NCBI GenBank assembly: GCA_001724995.1
Contig: MEFD01000022.1
Coordinates: 47,629-111,628, forward strand
Origin: Rubrivivax sp. SCN 71-131
GTDB taxonomy: Bacteria > Pseudomonadota > Gammaproteobacteria > Burkholderiales > Burkholderiaceae_C
Direction: 5' to 3'
Length of the DNA stretch: 64,000 bases
Shown piece by piece: positions 1 to 7,616 of the stretch. Below the pieces are notes generated by a model. The model saw only the letters and a list, made by a program, of their open reading frames with translations. It searched no databases and was not told the origin of the DNA. The position numbers and the translations under genes are program-made. The first letter of the stretch is position 1; the number at the start of each line of letters is the position of its first letter.

Positions 1-2
1 CC

Positions 3-2483
3 GTGGACGCGCTGCAGGCGGTGCTGATGCTGCAGCAGGAACTGGCGCGTGCAGCGGTGGCGGGCATCGCCTTGAAGGTGCGCGCCGGCCTGCACCTGGG
101 GCCGGCCGAGCAGCGCGACGGCGACTACTTCGGTCCCGCGCTCAACCGCGCCGCGCGCATCATGGCCGCCGCGCATGGCGGGCAGGTGCTGCTGTCGCAG
201 GCGGTGGCCGAGGCCGTGCGCGCGCGCCTGCCCGAGTCCTGCGCGCTGCTCGACCTGGGCGCGGCGCGGCTGCGCGACCTCGACGAGCCCGAGCACCTGC
301 AGCAACTGCTGCACCCTTCGCTGCGCGCGGCCTTCCCGCCGCTGCGCGCGCTGGCGCGCACGCCGAGCAACCTGCCGCAGGCGCTGAACCGCTTCGTCGG
401 GCGCGAGCGCGAACTCGCCGAGGCGCGCGCGATGCTCGCGCGCTCGCGACTGCTGACGCTGCTGGGCATGGGCGGCATGGGCAAGTCGCGGCTGTCGCTG
501 CAGCTGGCCGCCACGCTGCTGGACGACTACCCGGACGGCGTCTGGCTGGTCGAGCTCGCGCCCCTGGTCGACGCGGCACGCGTGCCGCAGCAGATGGCCG
601 GCGTGCTCGGCCTGCAGGAGGAGCGCGGGCGCAGCCTGACCGAGACGCTGCTGCACTGGGTGCGCGAGCGCCGGCTGCTGATCGTCCTCGACAACTGCGA
701 GCATGTGCTGCACGCCTGCGCCGAACTCGCCAAGCAGCTGCTGCAGGCGGGTGCCGGCGTGCGGCTGCTGGCCAGCAGCCGCGACACGCTGAAGATCGCC
801 GGCGAGACCGTCTACCCGGTGCCGGCGCTGTCGGTGCCCGGGCCCGCCGAGCTCGGCGGCCGCAGCGCGCCTGCGGAGCTGCTGCGCCACGAGGCCGTGC
901 AGCTCTTCGTCGAACGCGCGCACGCCGTGCAGCCGGCCTTCGCGCTGCAGGCCGGCAACGCCGAGGCGGTGGCGGCGATCTGCCGCATGCTGGACGGCAT
1001 TCCGCTGGCGCTGGAGCTCGCCGCCGCGCGCGTGCGCGCCCTGTCGGTCCAGGTCATCGCCCGGCGGCTGGTCGACCGCTTCGCGCTGCTGAAGACCGAC
1101 GACGAGACCGTGCTGCCGCGTCAGCGCACGCTGCGCGCGCTCATCGACTGGAGCCACGAGCTGCTGAGCGTGCCCGAGCGGCTGCTGTTCGCGCGGTTGT
1201 CGGTGTTCGCCGGCGGTTGGACGCTCGAGGCCGCCGAGGCGGTCACCGCCGACGCCGGACTGGACGAGACGGAGGTGCTGGATCAGCTTGGCCGCCTGGC
1301 CGAGAAGTCGCTCGTCTGCCTGGCGCCCGAAAGCGAGCGCTACGTCATGCTCGACACCGTGCGCGCCTACGCCGCCGAGAAGCTTGCCGCCAGCGGCGAC
1401 GAGACGGCGACGCAGCGGCGCCACGTACGGCACTTCCTGCACTTTGCCGCGGCCTCGCCGCAGAAGCTCTCCGGCCCCGAGCAGGCGGCCTGGCTGCAGT
1501 GCCTGGATGCCGAGCGCGACAACCTGCTGGCCGCGCACGAAAGCTGCGGCCGCGACGCCGCCTGCCGCGACGACGGGCTGGAACTCGTCTTCGTGCTCAA
1601 GGCCTATTGGCGCACGCGCGGGCTGCTCGAGCTCGGCCTGCGCATCACCCTCGAGGCGCTGGCGCGCACGCAGCCGCAGGAGCGCAGCTTCGGCCGCTGC
1701 CGCGTGCTCTGCGATGCCGGGCAGCTTTGCTGTTTCCTCGGCCGCTTCGAGGAGGCGCGCCGCCACCTCGAGGAAAGCCGGGCCATCGCCCATGAGCTCG
1801 AGGATGCCGGCCGCCTCGGGGCGGTGATGCAGCCCCTGGGGATGGCCTACCTCGCCCTGGGCGACCGCGCTGCGGCGCAGGCCCTCTACGAAGCCACGAT
1901 CCGGATCACCGAGCGCGCCGGGAACGCCAGGCCCCGCATGGTGGCCAGCAATTCGCTGGCGCTGCTGCATCGCGCCGCCGGGGAGCTGGCGGCGGCCGAG
2001 CCCCTGTACGAACTGGTGATCGCCCTGGCACGCGAGATGGGCGACCGCGAGAGCATGGCCATCGGGCTGCTCAACCAGGCCATGGTGGCGATCATGCGCG
2101 CGGACCTGGAGGGCGCGCGCCGCATGCTGTGCGAAGTCCGGCAGGTGGCTGCCGAGATCGGTTCACAGCCCGTCGGGCAAAGCCTGCTCGAGGTCTGCGC
2201 GGGCCTCGCCGCGGCCGGCGGCGAGGCCGTGCGCGCGGCCTGGCTCTATGGCGCCGGGGAGTCGCAGGCGGCGCGAACGGGCATACGCCGTGATCCCAGC
2301 GACGAGGCCTTCATCCATCCGCTCATGCGGCAGGCGCGGCAGGCGCTCGGGGAAACACGCTACGCCCTTGCCGAAGGGCAGGGCCGAGTCGCCACGGCGA
2401 CCGAGGTCGATGCCGGGATCGATGCCGCCTGTCGATCGCCGCTCGTCGACGAGCCCCGGCGCCAGATCACTCCATGTTCGTGA
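3..2483 (+). CDS. Cyclase-domain / NB-ATPase / TPR regulatory protein, 5' end outside window
   Basis: The frame is open to the window edge, so the true start lies upstream. The first ~110 residues look like the end of a class III nucleotide cyclase domain (GDYFGPALNRAARI, then GQVLLS). A predicted STAND/NB-ARC-like ATPase follows, with Walker A GMGGMGKS (~154-161) and Walker B LLIVLDNCEH (~225-234). The last ~350 residues are alanine/leucine-rich helical repeats of TPR type (for example ALYEATIRITERAGN). Proteins of this layout are signal-responsive regulators. Whether the cyclase part is catalytic cannot be judged because its start is missing. The gene overlaps the 3' end of the convergent lipoprotein gene by 17 nt. 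The domain calls come from motif reading; the role is inferred. Confidence 0.8.
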   Translation: MDALQAVLMLQQELARAAVAGIALKVRAGLHLGPAEQRDGDYFGPALNRAARIMAAAHGGQVLLSQAVAEAVRARLPESCALLDLGAARLRDLDEPEHLQQLLHPSLRAAFPPLRALARTPSNLPQALNRFVGRERELAEARAMLARSRLLTLLGMGGMGKSRLSLQLAATLLDDYPDGVWLVELAPLVDAARVPQQMAGVLGLQEERGRSLTETLLHWVRERRLLIVLDNCEHVLHACAELAKQLLQAGAGVRLLASSRDTLKIAGETVYPVPALSVPGPAELGGRSAPAELLRHEAVQLFVERAHAVQPAFALQAGNAEAVAAICRMLDGIPLALELAAARVRALSVQVIARRLVDRFALLKTDDETVLPRQRTLRALIDWSHELLSVPERLLFARLSVFAGGWTLEAAEAVTADAGLDETEVLDQLGRLAEKSLVCLAPESERYVMLDTVRAYAAEKLAASGDETATQRRHVRHFLHFAAASPQKLSGPEQAAWLQCLDAERDNLLAAHESCGRDAACRDDGLELVFVLKAYWRTRGLLELGLRITLEALARTQPQERSFGRCRVLCDAGQLCCFLGRFEEARRHLEESRAIAHELEDAGRLGAVMQPLGMAYLALGDRAAAQALYEATIRITERAGNARPRMVASNSLALLHRAAGELAAAEPLYELVIALAREMGDRESMAIGLLNQAMVAIMRADLEGARRMLCEVRQVAAEIGSQPVGQSLLEVCAGLAAAGGEAVRAAWLYGAGESQAARTGIRRDPSDEAFIHPLMRQARQALGETRYALAEGQGRVATATEVDAGIDAACRSPLVDEPRRQITPCS

Positions 2484-2901
2484 TCTGCGGATCCAGCGGT
2501 GCCAGCGCCTTGCCCTGGCGCAGCAGGTGCACGCTGTACTTGAAGGCGCCGGGGCGCGAATTGCGGTAGATGCACTGGAAGCGGCGCCCATCCTCCAGCG
2601 GCTTGCAGTCGATGATCTCGTTCTGCTCACGGCTGCTGAGCTTGCCGCCGGGCCGGTCGAGCTCGCCGTCGATGACGATGCCGTTGCGCGCAAAGCTGTA
2701 GTCTGCGCCGGAGGTGCGCCAGATGATGACGACCGCGCCCGCTCCCTGCCGGAAGCGCAGCGGGTCCGGGTTGACCGCCTTCACGGTGTCGCCGCTGGCC
2801 TCGACCACGGGCCAGGCGTTGTGCATCTGCTGGTGGTAGCGCCCGCCGCAGGCCGCCAGCAGCAGGGCCAGCGCGGTCGCGGCGATCAGTCGTCGTCTCA
2901 T
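2467..2901 (-). CDS. Small putative lipoprotein
   Basis: The product is 144 residues. It begins MRRRLIAATALALLLAACGG, a classic lipoprotein signal peptide with lipobox LAAC and lipidation cysteine at residue 18. The ATG was chosen because GGAGG lies just upstream; a longer frame runs 38 codons further but has no signal peptide at its start. The mature part holds two cysteines in DCKP and QCIY, and the segment YSVHLLRQG. Nearly the same segment (YSVHLLQEG, also preceded by CIY) occurs in the exported protein about 1 kb away, so the two may be diverged relatives. No function is recognised. It is convergent with, and overlaps, the upstream regulator gene. Confidence 0.7.
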   Translation of the reverse strand: MRRRLIAATALALLLAACGGRYHQQMHNAWPVVEASGDTVKAVNPDPLRFRQGAGAVVIIWRTSGADYSFARNGIVIDGELDRPGGKLSSREQNEIIDCKPLEDGRRFQCIYRNSRPGAFKYSVHLLRQGKALAPLDPQITNME

Positions 2902-3007
2902 GGGTTCCTCCCGCGGGCGGTGTGGGCGATGATGATGCCCGAGCCTTCGCCGCCGGACAACGGCTGCATGATGCAGGTCCCGGCGCCAGCCTTGCGGAGA
3001 TGCCTGC

Positions 3008-3640
3008 ATGATCACCTTCTACGATTGCGTCACCGCCCCCAGCCCGCGCCGCGCACGCATCCTGCTCGCCGAGAAGGGCATCCCGCACGCCAGCGTGCAG
3101 GTCGACCTGGGTCGCGGCGAGCAGCTCGGCGACGCCTTCCGGCGCCTGAATCCGCAGTGCACGGTGCCGGTGCTGCGCACCGACGAAGGCCTGGTGCTCA
3201 CCGACAACGCCGGCATCACCGCCTGGGCCGAAGCGGCTTATCCCGAGCCGCCGCTGCTGGGCACGACGCCGGCCGAGAAGGCGGCGATCGCGAGCTGGAA
3301 CTGGCGCGTCGAGTTCGAGGGCCTGATGGCCGTGGCCGAGGCCCTGCGCAACCGCGCGCCGGCGCTGGCCGGGCGCGCCCTCCCCGGGCCCGTCGACTAC
3401 GCGCAGATCCCCGCGTTGGCCGAGCGCGGCCTGCTGCGCCTGCAGCAGTTCCTCGCCGACCTCGACCGGCAGCTCGAGGGCCGCGGCTTCGTGGCCGCCG
3501 ATCGCTTCAGCATCGCCGACATCACTGCCGTGGTGACGGTGGACTTCGCGCGCATCGTGAAGGTCAGGCCCGACGAGCGCCACCCGCAGCTGCTGCGCTG
3601 GCGCGCGGCGATGGCGCTGCGGCCGTCGATGGCCTCGTGA
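3008..3640 (+). CDS. Glutathione S-transferase family protein
   Basis: The product is 210 residues, usual for a cytosolic GST. The N-terminal thioredoxin-like domain (to ~78) shows MITFYDCVTAPSPRRARILL, the cis-proline segment CTVPVL (~56-61) and the glutathione gamma-glutamyl site LTDNAGI (expected E/D-S replaced by D-N). The helical C-terminal domain contains FSIADITAV, matching the conserved N-capping/hydrophobic staple motif (S/T-x-x-D). The start ATG follows GGAGATGCCTGC. The family conjugates glutathione to electrophiles or acts in related thiol chemistry; the substrate cannot be inferred. It stands alone between convergent minus-strand genes. Confidence 0.85.
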   Translation: MITFYDCVTAPSPRRARILLAEKGIPHASVQVDLGRGEQLGDAFRRLNPQCTVPVLRTDEGLVLTDNAGITAWAEAAYPEPPLLGTTPAEKAAIASWNWRVEFEGLMAVAEALRNRAPALAGRALPGPVDYAQIPALAERGLLRLQQFLADLDRQLEGRGFVAADRFSIADITAVVTVDFARIVKVRPDERHPQLLRWRAAMALRPSMAS

Positions 3641-3712
3641 AGGCAGGGCACCGTGGCGCACCGCTTGCCGAGGCTCCCGGCGCCGCCGCGCGGCGCGGGC
3701 GCCGAACCGTCC

Positions 3713-4066
3713 TCAATGCCGGACCGTGCTCTCGGTCACCGCGGTGATCGTCACCTTGCCGTCGGGCGCGAGCCTCACGTCATAGGTGCGGACATCCTCA
3801 CGCCCCTCCTGAAGGAGGTGGACCGAATACGAGCTCGTCGAGTTCTGGACGATGCGACCGATGCCGCCGCCGCCTCGCATCGTGTAATGCTTGTCCACGT
3901 CCGCGAGGATCGCCTGATAGATACAAACCGACTGCCTGATCGCGTCCATCCTGCAACTCCTCGTTGATACGGTCGGGGCGTCGACCTTGCCCGGCAGGGC
4001 AGGCGCGCTCAGCCCGGCAAACCCCATGAACACGGCACCAAGGGCCACGATGCTGTTTCGTCGCAT
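3713..4066 (-). CDS. Small exported protein of unknown function
   Basis: The product is 117 residues with an apparent Sec signal peptide: MRRNSIVALGAVFMGFAGLS, then a cleavable-looking APALPGKVDA. The ATG was preferred over a GTG three codons upstream because AAGAAGGG sits at RBS distance. The mature protein has two cysteines (RSCR, SVCIY), a glycine run (RGGGGIG) and YSVHLLQEG, a segment shared with the lipoprotein near the window start. It begins 15 nt after the stop of the metalloprotease gene and is probably co-transcribed with it. It could be a partner or inhibitor of that protease, but that is inference from position only. Confidence 0.6.
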   Translation of the reverse strand: MRRNSIVALGAVFMGFAGLSAPALPGKVDAPTVSTRSCRMDAIRQSVCIYQAILADVDKHYTMRGGGGIGRIVQNSTSSYSVHLLQEGREDVRTYDVRLAPDGKVTITAVTESTVRH

Positions 4067-4081
4067 GGTCCCCACCCTTCT

Positions 4082-4984
4082 TCAGACGGCGCGGTTGGGC
4101 CTCGAGACGATCATTCGGCCGGCCTGCACTTCGGCCGCCGTGCGCGGGTAGTGCCGTTGCATCCGCGCCGGCCAGACCGAGGTCAGCGAGACGATCGGGA
4201 TCTGCAGCGCCCGCAGCAGGCCGGCCGATGAAACGGGCCTGAACGCCGCCGTCAACGAATCGGCAAGGGCGAAGCTGCGCAGGGCCTCGCGCCACGGATA
4301 GGCGTTCTCCGGCTTCAGCTGCATGCCCGATCCCATCGCCGCCTTCATGTCGCCATCGGCGATACCGTAGCAGGCCGAGGCGTTGGTGTCGCCCGAGGGC
4401 AGGCAATGCGGCTTGCCCACGTCGACGTGGTCGAGGCCCAGCAGGTGGCCCACCTCGTGCACATGCGCACGCTGCATCACCGCCTTGCCCCGGCTGTCGG
4501 TGCTCTTGTGGACGAGGTTCGTGTCCTTGCTGTCGTAGAGGGTCGAATGCGAGCCGAACCAGTTCTCGCTCGCGTGCAGGCGCACCACGTCGATGGTGTG
4601 ATGGCTCCCGGCCGTCGCCGCGTCCTGGCCGACCAGCCTGAAGCGGCACCACACGTTCGGACAGTAGGTCGTCGCGCCCCTGGCGAACGCGAAGGTCCCG
4701 GCATCGTTGATCAGCCAGAACCTGCCGTTCCAGAACGCTTCGGCGGATTGCAGGAAGTTCGCCTTCCAGGCCTTCCAGGAGGAGTCGCTCCACCGGATGA
4801 TCCGGCGTGCCGGCTGGGTGGCATCGCCGTAGTCATGGTGGCTTCCCTCGGCCGCTCCGGCCGCCGGATTGATCTGCCGAAAGCCCATGCGCAGCGTCAG
4901 CGTGAGCTCGGCGTTGTTGTAGGGATCGCAGACGTCGGTGTCGAGCTCGGCATCGAAGCGCCGGAAGGACATCTTCTTCTTCAT
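4082..4984 (-). CDS. Metzincin-like putative zinc metalloprotease
   Basis: The product is 300 residues. Residues 176-186 read HEVGHLLGLDH, the full HExxHxxGxxH zinc signature of metzincins (three histidine ligands, catalytic Glu177). A methionine-containing turn follows at 213-217 (MKAAM), as expected for a Met-turn. The N-terminal ~150 residues, rich in Trp and His, match no domain I recognise. No signal peptide is visible (start MKKKMSFRRFDAELD), so the protein is cytoplasmic or leaves by another route. The ATG is preceded by GGAGAAGG. The small exported protein gene lies 15 nt downstream. Peptidase activity is inferred from the motif; the substrate is unknown. Confidence 0.6.
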   Translation of the reverse strand: MKKKMSFRRFDAELDTDVCDPYNNAELTLTLRMGFRQINPAAGAAEGSHHDYGDATQPARRIIRWSDSSWKAWKANFLQSAEAFWNGRFWLINDAGTFAFARGATTYCPNVWCRFRLVGQDAATAGSHHTIDVVRLHASENWFGSHSTLYDSKDTNLVHKSTDSRGKAVMQRAHVHEVGHLLGLDHVDVGKPHCLPSGDTNASACYGIADGDMKAAMGSGMQLKPENAYPWREALRSFALADSLTAAFRPVSSAGLLRALQIPIVSLTSVWPARMQRHYPRTAAEVQAGRMIVSRPNRAV

Positions 4985-5364
4985 CGCCTTCTCCAGGAAT
5001 CACGGTCATCGCGAAGCAGGGACCGGCCCGCCGATGCGCACCCGCCGCGGGGCCTCGGCACCTCGGGCGGCGCCGCCACCGCCGCGCAGCACGCCGCGGC
5101 GGCGACCGCCGGATGCCGACCTTACTCCCAGACGCCCCTCCCTGGGGGGCGCCGCGCCGTCCTCCGGCAGGGGGAGATGGGGATCGCATCCGGCCCGGCG
5201 TTTGGCATGATGCTCGCCAGTGTTCCGGCGGTCTTCCAGGGCGGCCGGGGCGTACGGAAATCGTCGGCGCGGCGGCAAGTCCACGGCGCTGCAGCGGCCA
5301 GCGTCGCCGAGCCGGGCATGCCGACCCTGCACGACGTCGGCAAGCCGTTCCGAGAGAGGCCCGC
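4985..5364. other. Intergenic region between divergent metalloprotease and dmeF genes
   Basis: This 380-nt gap must hold the promoters of two divergently transcribed genes. I see no convincing -35/-10 pair, riboswitch fold or regulator gene in it. It is very GC-rich, with runs such as CCCCTCCCTGGGGGG near 5145. Open frames cross it on both strands, but none resembles a protein. Confidence 0.4.
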
Positions 5365-6339
5365 ATGCACAAGCACGACCTCGCCGAATGGCGAGACGCT
5401 CACCGGTTCGACAACGGCAACGTCGCCGGCGAACGCGGCACGCGGCTCGTGCTGTGGATCGCCGCCGGGATGATGGTGGTCGAGATCGCGGCCGGCTGGT
5501 TCTACAACTCGATGGCGCTGCTGGCTGACGGCTTCCACATGAGCAGCCATGCCGTGGCCATCGGGCTCAGCACCTTTGCGTACGCCGCGGCGCGACGGCA
5601 CGCCCATGACCCGCGCTATGCCTTCGGCACATGGAAGATCGAGGTGCTCGGCGCGTTCGCCAGCGCGATCTTCCTGCTCGGCGTCGTCGCGCTGATGGTC
5701 TACGGCTCGATCGAGCGACTCATCAAGCCGGAACCGATCCACTACCGGGAGGCGATGCTCATCGCGAGCATCGGCCTCGTCGTCAATCTCGTCTCGGCGC
5801 GCATCCTCGGCGAAGCGCACCACCATGGGCACGAACACGACCACCCCGGTCATGCCCCGGGAAGCGACGACCACGGCCCCCACAGTCAACCCCGCCACGA
5901 TGACCTCAACCTCAAGGCCGCCTACCTCCACGTGATCGTCGACGCCGCGACCTCGGTGGCCGCCATCGCCGCACTGGCCGGCGGCTGGCTGTTCGGCTGG
6001 TCCTGGCTGGACCCCGCGACGGGCATCGTCGGCGCGATCCTCGTGGCGATCTGGGCCAAGGGCCTGATCGCCGACACCAGCACGGTGCTGCTGGACCGCG
6101 AGATGGACCACCCGGTCGTCGACGAAATTCGCGAGGTGATCGGCAAGCGCGGCGCCGACAGCGAAACCCTGATTGCCCACCTGCACGTCTGGCGCGTCGG
6201 CAAGTCCTCCTACGCGTGCGCGCTCGGCCTGATCACCCACGACGAGCCCCTCACGCCGCGGCAGGTACGCGAGTGGCTGTCGATCCACGCGGAGATCGTG
6301 CACTCGACGATCGAGATCCAGCAATGCCGCACCGTCTGA
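5365..6339 (+). CDS. dmeF: CDF-family divalent metal cation exporter, DmeF type
   Basis: The product is 324 residues in the inner membrane. It begins MHKHDLAEWRDAHRF, the His-containing N-terminus typical of DmeF-like cobalt/nickel exporters. Six membrane segments are visible. The first metal site reads ADGFHMSSH, the second HVIVDAATS. Between them is a histidine-rich cytoplasmic loop (HHHGHEHDH and following residues, ~152-180). The family exports Co2+, Ni2+ or Zn2+ against protons; the motif variant favours cobalt/nickel, but specificity is inferred. The ATG at MHKHD was chosen over a longer open frame because homology begins there. The next gene overlaps its 3' end, indicating an operon. 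Confidence 0.85.
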   Translation: MHKHDLAEWRDAHRFDNGNVAGERGTRLVLWIAAGMMVVEIAAGWFYNSMALLADGFHMSSHAVAIGLSTFAYAAARRHAHDPRYAFGTWKIEVLGAFASAIFLLGVVALMVYGSIERLIKPEPIHYREAMLIASIGLVVNLVSARILGEAHHHGHEHDHPGHAPGSDDHGPHSQPRHDDLNLKAAYLHVIVDAATSVAAIAALAGGWLFGWSWLDPATGIVGAILVAIWAKGLIADTSTVLLDREMDHPVVDEIREVIGKRGADSETLIAHLHVWRVGKSSYACALGLITHDEPLTPRQVREWLSIHAEIVHSTIEIQQCRTV

Positions 6340-7547
6340 TGCCGCCGCGGTCAGACGTCGACGCAGCGCCGGCGCCGGCGCTGCCCCGGGCCATCTGGGT
6401 GCTCGGCTTCGTCAGCATGCTGATGGACATCTCCTCCGAGATGGTGCACAGCCTGCTGCCGCTGTTTCTGGTGTCCACGCTGGGGGTGAGCGTGATCGTG
6501 GTCGGCGTGATCGAGGGCATTGCCGAGTCCACGGCACTGATCGTCAAGGTGTTCTCCGGCGTGCTCAGCGACCACTTCCGCCGGCGCAAGGGCCTCGCGG
6601 TCTTCGGCTATGCCCTCGGCGCCTTGACCAAGCCGGCCTTTGCGCTGGCGCAGGGCGCCGGCATGGTGGTCGCCGCCCGCTTCGTCGACCGTATCGGCAA
6701 AGGCATGCGCGGCGCCCCGCGCGACGCGCTGGTGGCCGACCTGGTGCCGCCGGCGCAGCGCGGCGCCGCCTACGGCCTGCGGCAGGCGCTGGACACCGTG
6801 GGTGCCTTTGCCGGCCCGCTGCTCGCCACGACGCTGATGCTGTTGTGGACCAGCGACTTGCGTGCCGTGTTCTGGGTCGCCGTGATACCGGGCGCGCTTG
6901 CCGTGCTGCTGCTCGTGGTCGGCGTGCGCGAGCCCGAACCGACGCCGCGCGCGGCCCGCGGGAGCCCGATCCGGCGCGAAGCGCTGCGTCGGCTGAGCAT
7001 GGCCTACTGGGGCGTGGTCGCCCTCGGCGCCCTCTTCACGCTGGCCCGCTTCAGCGAGGCTTTCCTGGTGCTGCGGGCCGAGCAGCTGGGGATCGCGGTG
7101 TCGCTGGTGCCGCTGGTCATGGTGGCGATGAACGTCGTCTACGCGTCCAGCGCCTACCCGTTCGGCAAGCTGTCGGACGCCATGAGCCACGGCGTCTTGC
7201 TGGCCTGGGGGCTCGCGGTGCTGGTTGCCGCCGACGCGGTGCTCGCCCTGGCCACCGGATGGCCGACGCTGCTGCTGGGCGTGGCGCTGTGGGGCCTGCA
7301 CATGGGCATGACGCAGGGGCTGCTGGCGGCGATGGTGGCCGGCACGGCGCCCGACGACCTGCGGGGTACAGCCTTCGGCTTGTTCAACCTGGTCAGCGGA
7401 GTGGCGATGCTGCTGGCCAGCGTAATCGCAGGCGTCCTGTGGGAGCGGCTCGGCTCGCAGGCGACCTTCATCGCCGGCGGCGCCTTCGCCGTGCTGACCC
7501 TGCTCGGGCTCGTCGTGCGGCACGCATGGGGTGCGCGGCCCGCTTGA
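6324..7547 (+). CDS. MFS transporter, probable metal exporter by context
   Basis: The product is ~407 residues with about twelve hydrophobic segments. MFS loop motifs are visible: GVLSDHFRRRKG after segment 2 and DRIGKGMRGAPRDAL in the loop after segment 4. The opening MDISSEMVHSLLPLFL is typical of an MFS subgroup that includes NreB-like exporters. Two starts are possible: an ATG 16 nt inside the end of dmeF (used here) or the ATG overlapping the dmeF stop as TGATG. Either implies translational coupling. Co-expression with a DmeF-type exporter suggests efflux of the same metals, but the substrate is not shown by the sequence. Confidence 0.8.
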   Translation: MPHRLMPPRSDVDAAPAPALPRAIWVLGFVSMLMDISSEMVHSLLPLFLVSTLGVSVIVVGVIEGIAESTALIVKVFSGVLSDHFRRRKGLAVFGYALGALTKPAFALAQGAGMVVAARFVDRIGKGMRGAPRDALVADLVPPAQRGAAYGLRQALDTVGAFAGPLLATTLMLLWTSDLRAVFWVAVIPGALAVLLLVVGVREPEPTPRAARGSPIRREALRRLSMAYWGVVALGALFTLARFSEAFLVLRAEQLGIAVSLVPLVMVAMNVVYASSAYPFGKLSDAMSHGVLLAWGLAVLVAADAVLALATGWPTLLLGVALWGLHMGMTQGLLAAMVAGTAPDDLRGTAFGLFNLVSGVAMLLASVIAGVLWERLGSQATFIAGGAFAVLTLLGLVVRHAWGARPA

Positions 7548-7576
7548 CGGCATCGAGCCGCCGGCGGCGAGGCCGC

Positions 7577-7605
7577 TTGTCACGACGCGGTCACGCCGCC
7601 GTCAT
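7577..7605 (+). promoter_or_regulatory. Pho box (PhoB site), three 11-bp repeats
   Basis: Three heptamers TTGTCAC, CGGTCAC and CCGTCAT start at 7577, 7588 and 7599, each followed by a 4-nt spacer. That is the 7+4 architecture of PhoB direct repeats (consensus CTGTCAT). It precedes the ppk remnant. It ends only 11 nt before that gene's first ATG, which leaves no room for a -10 element and leader. Confidence 0.65.
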
Positions 7606-7616
7606 CGCCTTGCGGG

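Noticed and set aside
4985..5364. A metal-sensing riboswitch before dmeF
   Set aside because: The GC-rich stretch offers many stems, but no conserved riboswitch core was recognised.
7550..7570. GCCGCCGGCGGC palindrome as a terminator after the MFS gene
   Set aside because: It is a self-complementary 12-mer with no loop and no U-tract; such strings are expected by chance in this base composition.
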